Shown here piece by piece: positions 7,639 through 14,805 of a stretch of DNA of 64,000 nucleotides. Position numbers and translations under genes: made by a program. The stretch comes from Rathayibacter sp. VKM Ac-2759. GTDB taxonomy: Bacteria > Actinomycetota > Actinomycetes > Actinomycetales > Microbacteriaceae. Below the pieces are notes generated by a model. That model searched no databases. It had not been told where the DNA came from and saw only the letters and a program-made list of their open reading frames with translations. Each line of letters opens with the position of its first letter. Position 1 is the stretch's first letter. The stretch is from the NCBI RefSeq assembly GCF_009834225.1, contig NZ_CP047177.1, positions 62,001 through 126,000 on the forward strand, in the 5' to 3' direction.

Positions 7639-7706
7639 CTCGTAGGAGCTACGAGATATAGACTGTCGGGGCCCGGGACGGTGAGTCTCGGGAAGTGAAC
7701 CCGAGA
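7639..7706. promoter_or_regulatory. Inverted repeats upstream of the resolvase (possible res or operator site)
   Basis: Two inverted repeats lie in the 265-bp gap between the resolvase and the next gene. One is CTCGTA-GGAGC-TACGAG at 7639-7655. The other is TCTCGGG-AAGTGAA-CCCGAGA at 7686-7706. Resolvases bind paired sites beside their own gene, so the first may be part of a res site. The second may instead terminate the gene at 7745-8281. Confidence 0.4.
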
Positions 7707-7744
7707 CCCGTCCGGAATGGACGCGGCGCTCGGGTTTCGCGCAT

Positions 7745-8281
7745 TCAGGGTGTGATGTCGATCACTGCACTGATCATCGATTGCGCGCGCCGCCGCCAGT
7801 CTCCGCCGCGAGCCCACGCCCACCCCACGGCGTCGGGGATCGCGAGCAGCGGCTCGCTGGCCGCAGACTCGTGCCAGTACTCCAAGGTGCCGACGCTCCC
7901 GGTGCGGCGGGTCGCCTCGATCATGCACTGCTTGTCGCGCGCGACCAGCGTCTCATCGCGCTCGAGGCAGAGACGGCCTCCGGTAGGGCCGATGGTGCCG
8001 ACGAGTTCCTCAAGGCAGCGTCGACGGCGGACGACCTCGCTGCCGAGGTCCCGCGGAGCCCGGAAGATCGTCACCGTGGTGTCGAGGGTGGCGAAAGTGT
8101 CGAGCAGGAGTCGCTTTCGCGACTCGTTCTCCTGCTTCATGTGAAGGCGAGGCTGCCCGGGAAGGAGTAGAGCGCGAACCGTGCGCCGCGATTCCGCGAT
8201 GTCACGGGGAATGATCGCCGCCGCGATGAGCAGGTAGTCCTTTGCTTTCGACTCGTCGACGAAGACGGAGGCGGCGCTCAC
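7745..8281 (-). CDS. DUF3800-like protein (178 aa)
   Basis: The N-terminus ASVFVDESKAKDYLLIAAAI resembles the opening strands of DUF3800 proteins, a family with an RNase H-like fold and an early acidic FxDES motif. Later parts (RLHMKQENESRKRLLLD and DKQCMIEA) are consistent with that fold but do not prove it. The GTG start at 8281 overlaps the stop of the upstream gene by four bases, so the two are translationally coupled. DUF3800 genes often occur in mobile regions; nuclease activity is not shown here. It may be shorter than typical family members. Confidence 0.6.
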   Translation of the reverse strand: MSAASVFVDESKAKDYLLIAAAIIPRDIAESRRTVRALLLPGQPRLHMKQENESRKRLLLDTFATLDTTVTIFRAPRDLGSEVVRRRRCLEELVGTIGPTGGRLCLERDETLVARDKQCMIEATRRTGSVGTLEYWHESAASEPLLAIPDAVGWAWARGGDWRRRAQSMISAVIDITP

Positions 8282-9282
8282 GTCTCGTCCTCGGGAGGCC
8301 AATTGATCTCGAAGTAGCCGGTCCGGTCGCGATCGCTGGCCGCTCCGCCCCACAGCCTGACGATCGACCGCCCGAACTCGCGCGGATCGACCGCATCCTC
8401 GCCATCGAGGGGCGCCTCGATCGTGAACGTCAGCATGTTGCCCGGCTCATTGAGCATGGGAGGAGGAGCGGTGACCGTCGATGCGATCGTCCTGCCAGCG
8501 ATGCGGTAGTCCCGGACGAGCCAGACGAGCCATTCCGTGACCAGCCAGCCGTCACCTGAGGGGCCGGCGGAAAAGATGTCGACGTGGCTGTCGGCTGATT
8601 TGATATTCCACCAGAGGGTCCAGACCGGGCGCCCTCGGCGCTCGTCGGTCGTCGCGTGAGCTCTGATGCCGGGCATGGCGTTGAGAAGCCTGCACGGCCA
8701 TCGCAGCACCGCAGGCGTGTGCGGGTCGTCCTGCTCGGCCGCATCAACGGTGGCGGGTCGAGACCTCTCCAAGCCCGCTAGCCCGCTCAGGTACTGAGCG
8801 CGCTCGAAACCGTCGTGGATCTTCCACCAGTGGTCGTCGTCCGAATCGAAATCGGCGGCCCGGTACCAATGGCCCGACAACTTGGCGACGACATGAGCAA
8901 GAACACCGACCGCGGTCGTGCTCGCGAGCATCGCCTCCGCATGGGCGACGTCGGGATCTTCCTGGCTCCCAACCTTCGCCGCGAGAACAAGATCGCGCAG
9001 CATCTCCAGGTCGGTACGGCGATACTCCGCCGACGCTTGCGAAACGGTCTTCGCGCTCACTCCCAGCTCGGCCGCGACGCTACGTCCCGTTGCTCCCGGT
9101 TTGAGTGTCGCCTCATAGATTGCCTTCCGCCGCACCGCAGCCAGCTGCGAGTGAAGGCCCCGAACCTCTTCCCCGACGCGTACACATTCACTCGCGCGCT
9201 CGATCGGATCCGGGATCGCCGACACGGACGCGACGAGCTGCCGCAGCAGCCCATCCGCATCGCGCTCCTCGGTCTCAGCCAT
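8278..9282 (-). CDS. Hypothetical protein with N-terminal helix-turn-helix (334 aa)
   Basis: No family is recognised for the whole protein. Residues about 55-80, with TGRSVAAELGVSAKTVSQAS, form a clear helix-turn-helix. The middle has a tryptophan-rich stretch (DDDHWWKIHDGF) and a region around VWTLWWNIKSADSH. The C-terminus ends in EINWPPEDET. It is the first gene of a two-gene unit with the DUF3800-like protein and starts at ATG 9282. The domain order, DNA binding followed by an unknown sensor or effector, would fit an accessory regulatory or defence-type pair. That reading is inference only. Confidence 0.6.
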   Translation of the reverse strand: MAETEERDADGLLRQLVASVSAIPDPIERASECVRVGEEVRGLHSQLAAVRRKAIYEATLKPGATGRSVAAELGVSAKTVSQASAEYRRTDLEMLRDLVLAAKVGSQEDPDVAHAEAMLASTTAVGVLAHVVAKLSGHWYRAADFDSDDDHWWKIHDGFERAQYLSGLAGLERSRPATVDAAEQDDPHTPAVLRWPCRLLNAMPGIRAHATTDERRGRPVWTLWWNIKSADSHVDIFSAGPSGDGWLVTEWLVWLVRDYRIAGRTIASTVTAPPPMLNEPGNMLTFTIEAPLDGEDAVDPREFGRSIVRLWGGAASDRDRTGYFEINWPPEDET

Positions 9283-9517
9283 AGCACGACCCTAGCAGCA
9301 CGTTACCCCTGGGGGGAATGCTAGAACCGGCAGGAGTAATTCTCTAAGCGGGCACTCGGCCGTGGAGCCGTCCGCCGCTGGATCGAGTGAAGGCGGAGGG
9401 GGGCGAGTCGCTCGCCCTGTCCCTGGCGGAGGCACGGAACGAGCCGACCGCCTGACTCGTCGCTTCACTCTGCGCTCAGCTCGGACGGTCGATCGCAGAT
9501 GCGCTGGTTTTGATCTG

Positions 9518-9533
9518 ATCGATTTCAGTCGAT
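9518..9533. promoter_or_regulatory. Possible CmtR operator
   Basis: An imperfect dyad, ATCGA-TTTCAG-TCGAT, lies 12 bp upstream of the ArsR-family gene. ArsR-family sensors usually repress from dyads in this position. The arms are short, so the site is tentative. Confidence 0.35.
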
Positions 9534-9544
9534 AACATCGGTGT

Positions 9545-9940
9545 ATGCCGATTGATTCTGTGCGGGGCACGTCTGCCGCCGTATCCCTGTTCCATTCCTT
9601 GGCTGACCCGAAGCGTCTCCAAATCGTGAGGCGCTTGCGGCAGGGGGAGGCTCGGGTGAGCGATCTCGTGGCCGAGTTGGGTGTGGCGCAGTCCACGGCC
9701 TCGGAGCACATGAGCTGCCTGCGTGAATGCGGCCTCGTGGTGGGGCGCGCGGAGGGGCGACAGGTGTTCTACTCCCTGGCCCGGCCGGAGCTGATCGACC
9801 TGCTGGAGTCCGCAGAGGCTCTACTGGAAGCGACGGGCTTCCAGGTCGACCTGTGCGGCATGTTCGGAACGGACTCCTGGGACGCAACCGACGCGGATGC
9901 CGCGTCGACGGTGAGCCGCGACGCGGGGGCTGCGAAGTGA
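9545..9940 (+). CDS. CmtR-type ArsR repressor, Cd/Pb sensor
   Basis: This is a winged-helix ArsR/SmtB protein of 131 residues. The recognition helix region is AQSTASEHMSCLRECGLV. Cysteines at positions 58, 62 and 104 match the spacing of the mycobacterial CmtR metal site (C57, C61 and C102 in the known protein), which binds Cd(II) and Pb(II). The gene leads a plus-strand operon; its stop overlaps the cadD GTG by four bases. Metal release of repression is expected from the family. The C-terminal tail beyond C104 is longer than the minimum needed. Confidence 0.88.
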   Translation: MPIDSVRGTSAAVSLFHSLADPKRLQIVRRLRQGEARVSDLVAELGVAQSTASEHMSCLRECGLVVGRAEGRQVFYSLARPELIDLLESAEALLEATGFQVDLCGMFGTDSWDATDADAASTVSRDAGAAK

Positions 9941-10545
9941 TCGGCACGATCGCCGCGGCGATCGGTTTGTTCGCAGCGACGAACATCGATGACATCGTGG
10001 TTTTGACGGTGCTGTTCCTCGCGTCCGCGCGCGGCTCGTTGCCGGCATGGAAGGTCGTCGCGGGGCAGTATCTCGGTTTCGCGACTCTCGTCGCGATCAG
10101 CGTGGTCGCTGCCGCCGGTCTGACGATCATTCCGGATGAGTGGGTGGGCCTGCTGGGCCTGATTCCTCTGGCGATCGGTCTGTACGGGCTGATCCGCACC
10201 CTGCGCAACAGGGGCGACGATGACGATGACGATGAGGGCTCGATCAGCGCGGTCGGGCTGCTGGGTGTCGCGGGCATCACGATTGCGAACGGCGCGGACA
10301 ACATCTCGCTGTACACGCCGGTGTTCCGTACCAGCCCGGTCGCGGACACGGTGGTCACGATCATCGTGTTCTTCCTGCTCGTGGCGGTGTGGTGCCTGGT
10401 CGCTCGCGTCGTCGGGACGAACAAGACAGTCACGGAGCTGCTCGAGCGGGTCGAGCACTGGCTCGTGCCTGCCGTGTTCATCGGTCTGGGGCTCTTCATC
10501 CTGATCGAGTCGGGTGTCCTGCCCCGACTCCTCGAACTCTTCTGA
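9937..10545 (+). CDS. cadD: CadD-family cadmium resistance transporter
   Basis: This is an integral membrane protein of 202 residues. Its opening, AAAIGLFAATNIDDIVVLTV, is characteristic of CadD, whose conserved acidic pair lies in the first helix. A second related half has IANGADNISLYTPVF, again with charged residues in a membrane segment. An acidic cytoplasmic loop (DDDDDDE) lies between the halves. CadD proteins confer cadmium resistance, probably by efflux. The GTG start overlaps the cmtR stop, and the stop overlaps the next ATG (TGATG), so all three genes are coupled. Control by the preceding CmtR is very likely. Confidence 0.88.
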   Translation: MIGTIAAAIGLFAATNIDDIVVLTVLFLASARGSLPAWKVVAGQYLGFATLVAISVVAAAGLTIIPDEWVGLLGLIPLAIGLYGLIRTLRNRGDDDDDDEGSISAVGLLGVAGITIANGADNISLYTPVFRTSPVADTVVTIIVFFLLVAVWCLVARVVGTNKTVTELLERVEHWLVPAVFIGLGLFILIESGVLPRLLELF

Positions 10546-11066
10546 TGGCCGCGACGCGCACGGCCGCGTTCCGAGTGGCGGTGGCGGCCGCGCTGATCGC
10601 GGCAGCGTTCGCCCTCGATCAGCTCACCAAGAGCTGGGCGCTCACGGAGCTAGGCGACGGGCGCACCATCGAGCTCGCGCTGGGCGCCCGGCTGAAGTTG
10701 ATCTTCAATCCCGGCGTCGCGTTCGGGATGGGCTCGGAGCTGGGCCCGCCGCTGGCGGTGGGACTGATCGGCATCGCCGGCGCTCTCACGGTCTGGGTCT
10801 TCGTGCGTGCCGCTCGAGGCGCGCCGATGGGCGGCACGGCTCTCCTGGCTCTTGCCGCTGGGGGTGGCGCCGGGAACATCTGGGACCGCATCAGCCGCGC
10901 AACAGGCACTCCCCTCAGCGGGGAGGTCGTGGACTTCATCGCGGTCGACTGGTTCGCGATCTTCAACGTCGCGGACATCTTCACCACCTGTGGCATCGCC
11001 GGCTGGGCTGTCCTCCAGGTCTTCGGCAAGCACGACAGTCCCGAACCGCGCAGGTCCGAAACGTGA
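10545..11066 (+). CDS. lspA: Lipoprotein signal peptidase (copy 1)
   Basis: LspA is the membrane aspartyl protease that cleaves lipoprotein signal peptides after lipidation. This 173-residue copy has the expected four helices. It has the motif NPGVAFG, and the two catalytic aspartates sit in GEVVDFIAVDW and FNVADIF. It is coupled to cadD by a one-base TGATG overlap. The next intact gene of the operon encodes a lipoprotein, a plausible substrate. A second lspA lies at 26941-27483. Its presence inside a metal operon is seen on other plasmids, but its reason is not established. Confidence 0.93.
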   Translation: MAATRTAAFRVAVAAALIAAAFALDQLTKSWALTELGDGRTIELALGARLKLIFNPGVAFGMGSELGPPLAVGLIGIAGALTVWVFVRAARGAPMGGTALLALAAGGGAGNIWDRISRATGTPLSGEVVDFIAVDWFAIFNVADIFTTCGIAGWAVLQVFGKHDSPEPRRSET

Positions 11067-11155
11067 TCACTTCGCCGCCCCCCGTCCTAACCCCTCGCAA
11101 ATCCTCCGCGACCGTTCGTCGCGCGACGATCACCGGCCTGACAGAAAGCACCACC

Positions 11156-11191
11156 GTGACAACCAGCACTCTGATCGCGGTCACCTCGTGA
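11156..11191 (+). pseudogene. Scar of a deleted dsbA-like gene
   Basis: Only 12 codons remain: GTGACAACCAGCACT, a short middle and ACCTCGTGA. The start and end match the first and last codons of the intact DsbA-like gene at 42535-43188. The 20 bp upstream (CCGGCCTGACAGAAAGCACC) are identical in both places. An internal deletion of about 600 bp removed the rest while preserving the overlap with the next gene. Confidence 0.75.
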
Positions 11192-11793
11192 GCGCCCTCA
11201 CCCGCCGCGCCCTGCTGACCTTCCCTCCGCTCGCCGTGATCGGCTTGGCGACCAGCGGGTGCGCCCGCGATGACCTCGCGGAGCAGTACCGGGGCGGGTC
11301 GAACAAGAACTACGTCGCCGGCGACGGCACGGTCATCGAGTGGCCGATTGGCAGCCGCGGCGAGCCGGTGGAGTTCGTGGGAACAGGCGAGACCGGGGAG
11401 TCGATCAGCTCGGACGACTATCGCGGGCAGGTGCTCGTTGTGAACTTCTGGTACGCCGCGTGCGCCCCCTGCCGCGCCGAAGCACCCGACCTCCAGGCGC
11501 TGCACGAGCAGTACGACGGGAACGGCGCGACGTTTCTGGGGGTCAACGTCCGCGACCAGGCCGAGACGGCCGTGGCGTTCGCGAACACCTACGACATCAC
11601 CTACCCTTCGATCATCGACACCGACGCCGCGGTGGCTCTCGCGTTCGCTGGGAAGTTCGCCGCGAACGCCGTCCCCACCACCCTCGTCCTCGACGTCGAG
11701 GGTCGGCCCGCCGCGCGGATCCTCGGCCGCGTCACGGCCCGCTCGATCCTCGACACCCTCATCGCGGACACCATCGCGGAGGCGGCGTCGTGA
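11188..11793 (+). CDS. TlpA-like thioredoxin lipoprotein (copy 1)
   Basis: This extracytoplasmic thiol-disulfide protein has 201 residues. An N-terminal signal with lipobox LATSGC predicts a lipid anchor. The thioredoxin fold carries the active site [14 protein letters not shown] and a cis-proline region NAVPTT. The start is the GTG at 11188, overlapping the deleted dsbA stop by four bases; the next gene starts at GTG 11790, again by overlap. It likely passes electrons from CcdA to substrates such as apocytochromes or metal-binding thiols. It is paralogous, at equal length, to the protein at 43185-43790. Confidence 0.88.
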   Translation: MSALTRRALLTFPPLAVIGLATSGCARDDLAEQYRGGSNKNYVAGDGTVIEWPIGSRGEPVEFVGTGETGESISSDDYRGQVLVVNFWYAACAPCRAEAPDLQALHEQYDGNGATFLGVNVRDQAETAVAFANTYDITYPSIIDTDAAVALAFAGKFAANAVPTTLVLDVEGRPAARILGRVTARSILDTLIADTIAEAAS

Positions 11794-12524
11794 ACTGGGG
11801 AGAGGCCGTGTTCAGCGGCCAACTGTTGCTCGCTGCACCCATCGCGGTCCTCGCCGGGCTCGTCTCGTTCGCGTCCCCGTGCGTGCTGCCCCTCGTTCCC
11901 GGCTACCTCGCCTACATCGGCGGGAACCCGGACCTCGCCGCGGGCAGCCGCCGTCGCCTCGTCGCCGGGGTGGGCCTGTTCGTCGCCGGCTTCGCCGTCG
12001 TCTTCATCGCCTACGGTGCCGCGTTCGGCGCGCTCGGCACGTGGCTGCTCGAATGGCAGGACACCGTCACCCGCATCCTCGGCGTGCTCGTGATCCTCAT
12101 GGGTGTCGTGTTCATCGGTCAGGTTCGGTTCCTGCAACGCACGATCCGTCCCCGCTGGAAACCGGCAACCGGACTCGCCGGAGCACCCCTGCTCGGTGTC
12201 GTGTTCGGGCTCGGGTGGACGCCCTGCTTCGGACCCACCCTCGCCGCGATCTCCGCGTTGAGCCTGGACGGGGCGTCCGCGGGCCGCGGCGCGCTGCTCG
12301 GGCTGCTGTACTGCCTGGGCTTGGGGATCCCGTTCCTGCTGATCGCGCTCGGATTCTCCTGGGCGGCAACCGCGACCAGCTTCCTCAAGCGCCACATCCG
12401 CACCATCAACCTCCTCGGCGGAGGGCTGCTGATCCTCATCGGCACCGCGATGGTCACCGGCCTGTGGACCCAGTTGATCTACCGCCTGCAGAACCTCATC
12501 AACGGGTTCGTCCTCCCCATCTGA
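11790..12524 (+). CDS. ccdA: CcdA/DsbD-like membrane thiol carrier (copy 1)
   Basis: CcdA moves reducing equivalents across the membrane to thioredoxin-like proteins. The protein has 244 residues and about six helices. The two conserved cysteine segments are present: [20 protein letters not shown] near residue 30 and [14 protein letters not shown] near residue 145. The GTG start overlaps the TlpA-like stop by four bases. The TlpA-CcdA pair is repeated with high similarity at 43185-44521, but only that second copy keeps the dsbA neighbour. A cytochrome c maturation role is possible because a resB gene is also on this element. Confidence 0.92.
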   Translation: MNWGEAVFSGQLLLAAPIAVLAGLVSFASPCVLPLVPGYLAYIGGNPDLAAGSRRRLVAGVGLFVAGFAVVFIAYGAAFGALGTWLLEWQDTVTRILGVLVILMGVVFIGQVRFLQRTIRPRWKPATGLAGAPLLGVVFGLGWTPCFGPTLAAISALSLDGASAGRGALLGLLYCLGLGIPFLLIALGFSWAATATSFLKRHIRTINLLGGGLLILIGTAMVTGLWTQLIYRLQNLINGFVLPI

Positions 12525-12556
12525 CCTTCCATTCCCTCGCCCGACAGGACCGCAGA

Positions 12557-13237
12557 ATGAGCACGCCCACACCCACACCCACACCCACACCCACACCCAT
12601 GCCCACGCCCACCGAGACCGAACAGTTGACCCGACGCGGGCTGCGCCTCGCGCAGTTCACCGTCGCCTACAACGTCATCGAGGGGATCGTCGCGATCGCG
12701 GCGGGCATCGCCGCGGGACTCGTGTCCGTGATCGGGTTCGGCATCGATTCCGGTATCGAATCGATCGCCGCCGTGCTGGTGGGCCTGCGTCTGGCGGCGC
12801 GGCTGCGACACGGCGAAGCGGACGAGGCCAAGGAGCGGCGCACGCTGAAATTCGTCGCGGTGACGTTCTTCCTCCTCGCCGCGTACGTGACCATCGAGGG
12901 CATCCGGAGCCTGATCGAGGGTGAGGCTCCCGAGTCCTCGCCCGTCAGCATCGTGCTCCTGGCCCTCTCGATCATCGTCATGCCGGTGCTCGCCGGGCTG
13001 AAGACCCGCGTCGGGAAGAAGCTCGGTGACCCCCTGATCCTCGCGGACGCCGCAGAGACCCGAATCTGCGTCCTGCTGAGCGTCTCCACCCTCGTCGGAC
13101 TCGTTCTGTACGCGCTCACCGGTGCGGCGTGGCTGGACCCCGTTGCGGGCTTCGTCATCGCCCTCTTCGCGATCCACGAGGGCCGCGAGGCCTGGGAAGG
13201 CGAACTCGTGGAGGACGACGATGATGATGACGACTAG
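12557..13237 (+). CDS. CDF-like cation transporter with low-complexity ends
   Basis: This 226-residue membrane protein has a cation diffusion facilitator-like helix arrangement. The segment SVIGFGIDSGIESIAAVLVG places aspartate and serine residues as in the CDF metal site of helix 2. DPLILADAAETRICVLLS resembles the helix 5 site. The N-terminus is a (TP) run from a CACCCA-type microsatellite at about 12562-12600, and the C-terminus ends in seven aspartates. No long cytoplasmic domain follows, which is shorter than standard CDF proteins. It follows ccdA by 32 bp and probably shares the CmtR-controlled transcript. The exported metal cannot be told from sequence. Confidence 0.75.
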   Translation: MSTPTPTPTPTPTPMPTPTETEQLTRRGLRLAQFTVAYNVIEGIVAIAAGIAAGLVSVIGFGIDSGIESIAAVLVGLRLAARLRHGEADEAKERRTLKFVAVTFFLLAAYVTIEGIRSLIEGEAPESSPVSIVLLALSIIVMPVLAGLKTRVGKKLGDPLILADAAETRICVLLSVSTLVGLVLYALTGAAWLDPVAGFVIALFAIHEGREAWEGELVEDDDDDDD

Positions 13238-13352
13238 ATCAGCAGGCGACGAGCGACAGCAAACACCTCCGCAAGACCAGCACCTCCGTCAATCGGACGC
13301 CTGGGCGGCCTGATCGACGCGTCGACATCGCGCGATTGGATCTGGACGCCTT

Positions 13353-13383
13353 AAAAATGAAGACCCCGCGAGGCGGGGTCTTC
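13353..13383 (-). terminator. Terminator, minus-strand poly-T
   Basis: A perfect 11-bp stem, GAAGACCCCGC-GAG-GCGGGGTCTTC, is followed on the minus strand by ATTTTT. It should terminate transcripts arriving from the convergent membrane genes at 13536-14221, and as a hairpin it may also stop the plus-strand cadmium operon. Confidence 0.85.
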
Positions 13384-13535
13384 GGCTGGCAACGTTCCGG
13401 GAACCGGCCCGTTGTGATGATCACGATACACGCGGATCCTGGGCGCTCAACAGGATCCTTATCCCGCCGCGACAGAGAACGGGCGTTCTGTGTGAGCGTC
13501 CGCTCGCTGCGCCGTGAGCTATTCGGGCAAGGAAT

Positions 13536-14075
13536 TCACGGGCGCCCGCGGGGCGCAGCACCGGTCACTCGTGACGGGCGGGTCTGGTGGAGGCCGCGCC
13601 TCGTGAGACCTCGGGGCTTGAGGATCGACAGTCCGATGATGACGGTGAGGACGATCGCGCCGCCGAGCGTTGCGACGACGAGCTGCGTGCGGGTGCCGTC
13701 GAGCGTCGCGGGGATCTGGCCGTTGTGGGCGGCGGCGGCCATCGTCCCGATCAGGCGGGTGTGGATGAGGAGGACTGCGGTCGCGAAGACGGTCAGCCAG
13801 AGTTTGATCGCCACCCAGTAGTGACGCAGCAGCCCCCAGTGCGTCCCGAGTCCTTGGAGGATCCCGGTCGCGAGGGAGGTGAGGGCGAACGGCACGATCA
13901 CGAGCATCCCCACCGGTTCCAGCGCCAGGTACGCGCCGCGCACCACGAGGGGGTCGCTGTTCGTCGCTCCGAGAACGGCGATCGCGAGGAAGGCGCAGAC
14001 GGCGCCGAACCAGCCGACCGAGACCAGCACGTGCACGGTGAGGGCGAGTTGCCGGGCGCGCGGGGTGAACATCAT
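13536..14075 (-). CDS. Integral membrane protein (DUF2269-like)
   Basis: The 179-residue protein has about four membrane helices. It begins MMFTPRARQLALTVHVLVSVGWFG, a pattern I associate with DUF2269-like proteins. Histidines in the first helix and in LRHYWVAIKLWLTVF could bind metal or haem, but this is not proven. The first ATG overlaps the stop of the upstream 48-residue gene (TGATG). It ends 150 bp before the terminator at 13353-13383. It lies at the edge of the copper island, where small membrane proteins of unknown role are common. Confidence 0.6.
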   Translation of the reverse strand: MMFTPRARQLALTVHVLVSVGWFGAVCAFLAIAVLGATNSDPLVVRGAYLALEPVGMLVIVPFALTSLATGILQGLGTHWGLLRHYWVAIKLWLTVFATAVLLIHTRLIGTMAAAAHNGQIPATLDGTRTQLVVATLGGAIVLTVIIGLSILKPRGLTRRGLHQTRPSRVTGAAPRGRP

Positions 14076-14221
14076 CAGTGGTTCATCATCTGAGCTCCGC
14101 CGCCGGTGAGCAGGTGCACGGCGATGAAGACGATCCCGAGCGCAGCAACGACGAGCGAGAACACCTTCACCCACACAGGTCGCGGCGGCGGAGGCGTGCC
14201 GGCGGGGTCGGAGTAACTCAT
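14075..14221 (-). CDS. Small single-span membrane protein (48 aa)
   Basis: The protein begins MSYSDPAGTPPPP, has one hydrophobic helix (VFSLVVAALGIVFIAVHLL) and ends GGGAQMMNH. The last codons overlap the start of the next membrane gene, which supports real translation. No family is recognised. The methionine-methionine-asparagine-histidine end could bind copper, but that is speculative. The ATG at 14221 has no strong ribosome site. Confidence 0.5.
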   Translation of the reverse strand: MSYSDPAGTPPPPRPVWVKVFSLVVAALGIVFIAVHLLTGGGAQMMNH

Positions 14222-14298
14222 GAGCCACAGCCTAGATAGCGGCCCTGGTCGTCGCGCTGCACGGCGGGCTTGCGGCGGCGCGGTCGCGGGAGGTGCCG

Positions 14299-14472
14299 CT
14301 ACTGCTCGTCGGTGTTCTTCTGCTGTGCGTGCGCTTCTTCGAGGTCGAGCTGTCGGGACACGATCTCCCGGTAGGTCGTTCGTCGGACGCGCCGGATCAT
14401 GTCGACGGACAGCAGGACGGCGGCTCCCGCGACGAGGAAGGTCAGCAGGAAGCCGAAGAGGCCCGGGGTCAC
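14299..14472 (-). CDS. Small membrane protein (57 aa)
   Basis: A short frame starts with GTG at 14472, with GAGG eight bases upstream. It begins VTPGLFGFLLTFLVAGAAVLL, a single membrane helix, followed by a basic and helical cytoplasmic tail (DMIRRVRRTTYREIVSRQL). It lies between the 48-residue gene and the CsoR operator of copB. No family is recognised. Codon use and the ribosome site support it. It may be the first gene of the minus-strand membrane trio. Confidence 0.5.
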   Translation of the reverse strand: MTPGLFGFLLTFLVAGAAVLLSVDMIRRVRRTTYREIVSRQLDLEEAHAQQKNTDEQ

Positions 14473-14749
14473 GGTGTCCTCGTTGAACGGCGCGGGAGTG
14501 GGGGGTCGCCGGGGACGGCGGGGTGGTGGTGAGTTCCGTGAGCAGTTCCAGTAGCAAGAGCGTGTTCCGTTCGTCGGGTGAGCAGGTCGTCGGTGATGTC
14601 GGATCCGCGAGGTGCGGCCTCGCGGCGGGTGTCCCGGTGGCGTCCTGCCGGGCCGCGGGAGCGCGCGTGGACAGGTGACGTCTGTGGAGTCGTGCGTGTC
14701 CAGGAGTGTCCAGCTCCGGGAATGAACGAGCCTTCAACCCCGTTGTCAG

Positions 14750-14766
14750 ATACCCCGGGGGGGTAT
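14750..14766. promoter_or_regulatory. CsoR operator upstream of copB
   Basis: The 17-bp site ATACCCCGGGGGGGTAT has perfect ATACCCC/GGGGTAT arms, matching CsoR operators. It lies 40 bp upstream of the copper ATPase start. An equivalent site of the same length and arm spacing lies at 20374-20390, beside csoR itself. Copper binding to CsoR would relieve repression. Confidence 0.85.
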
Positions 14767-14805
14767 ACGGTTCGGTGAGGTCGGTTCAGGCCGGAAGGAG
14801 TCACG

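Noticed and set aside
12562..12605. CACCCA-type repeat as a telomere or iteron
   Set aside because: It is inside the coding start of the CDF-like gene and simply encodes a TP run.
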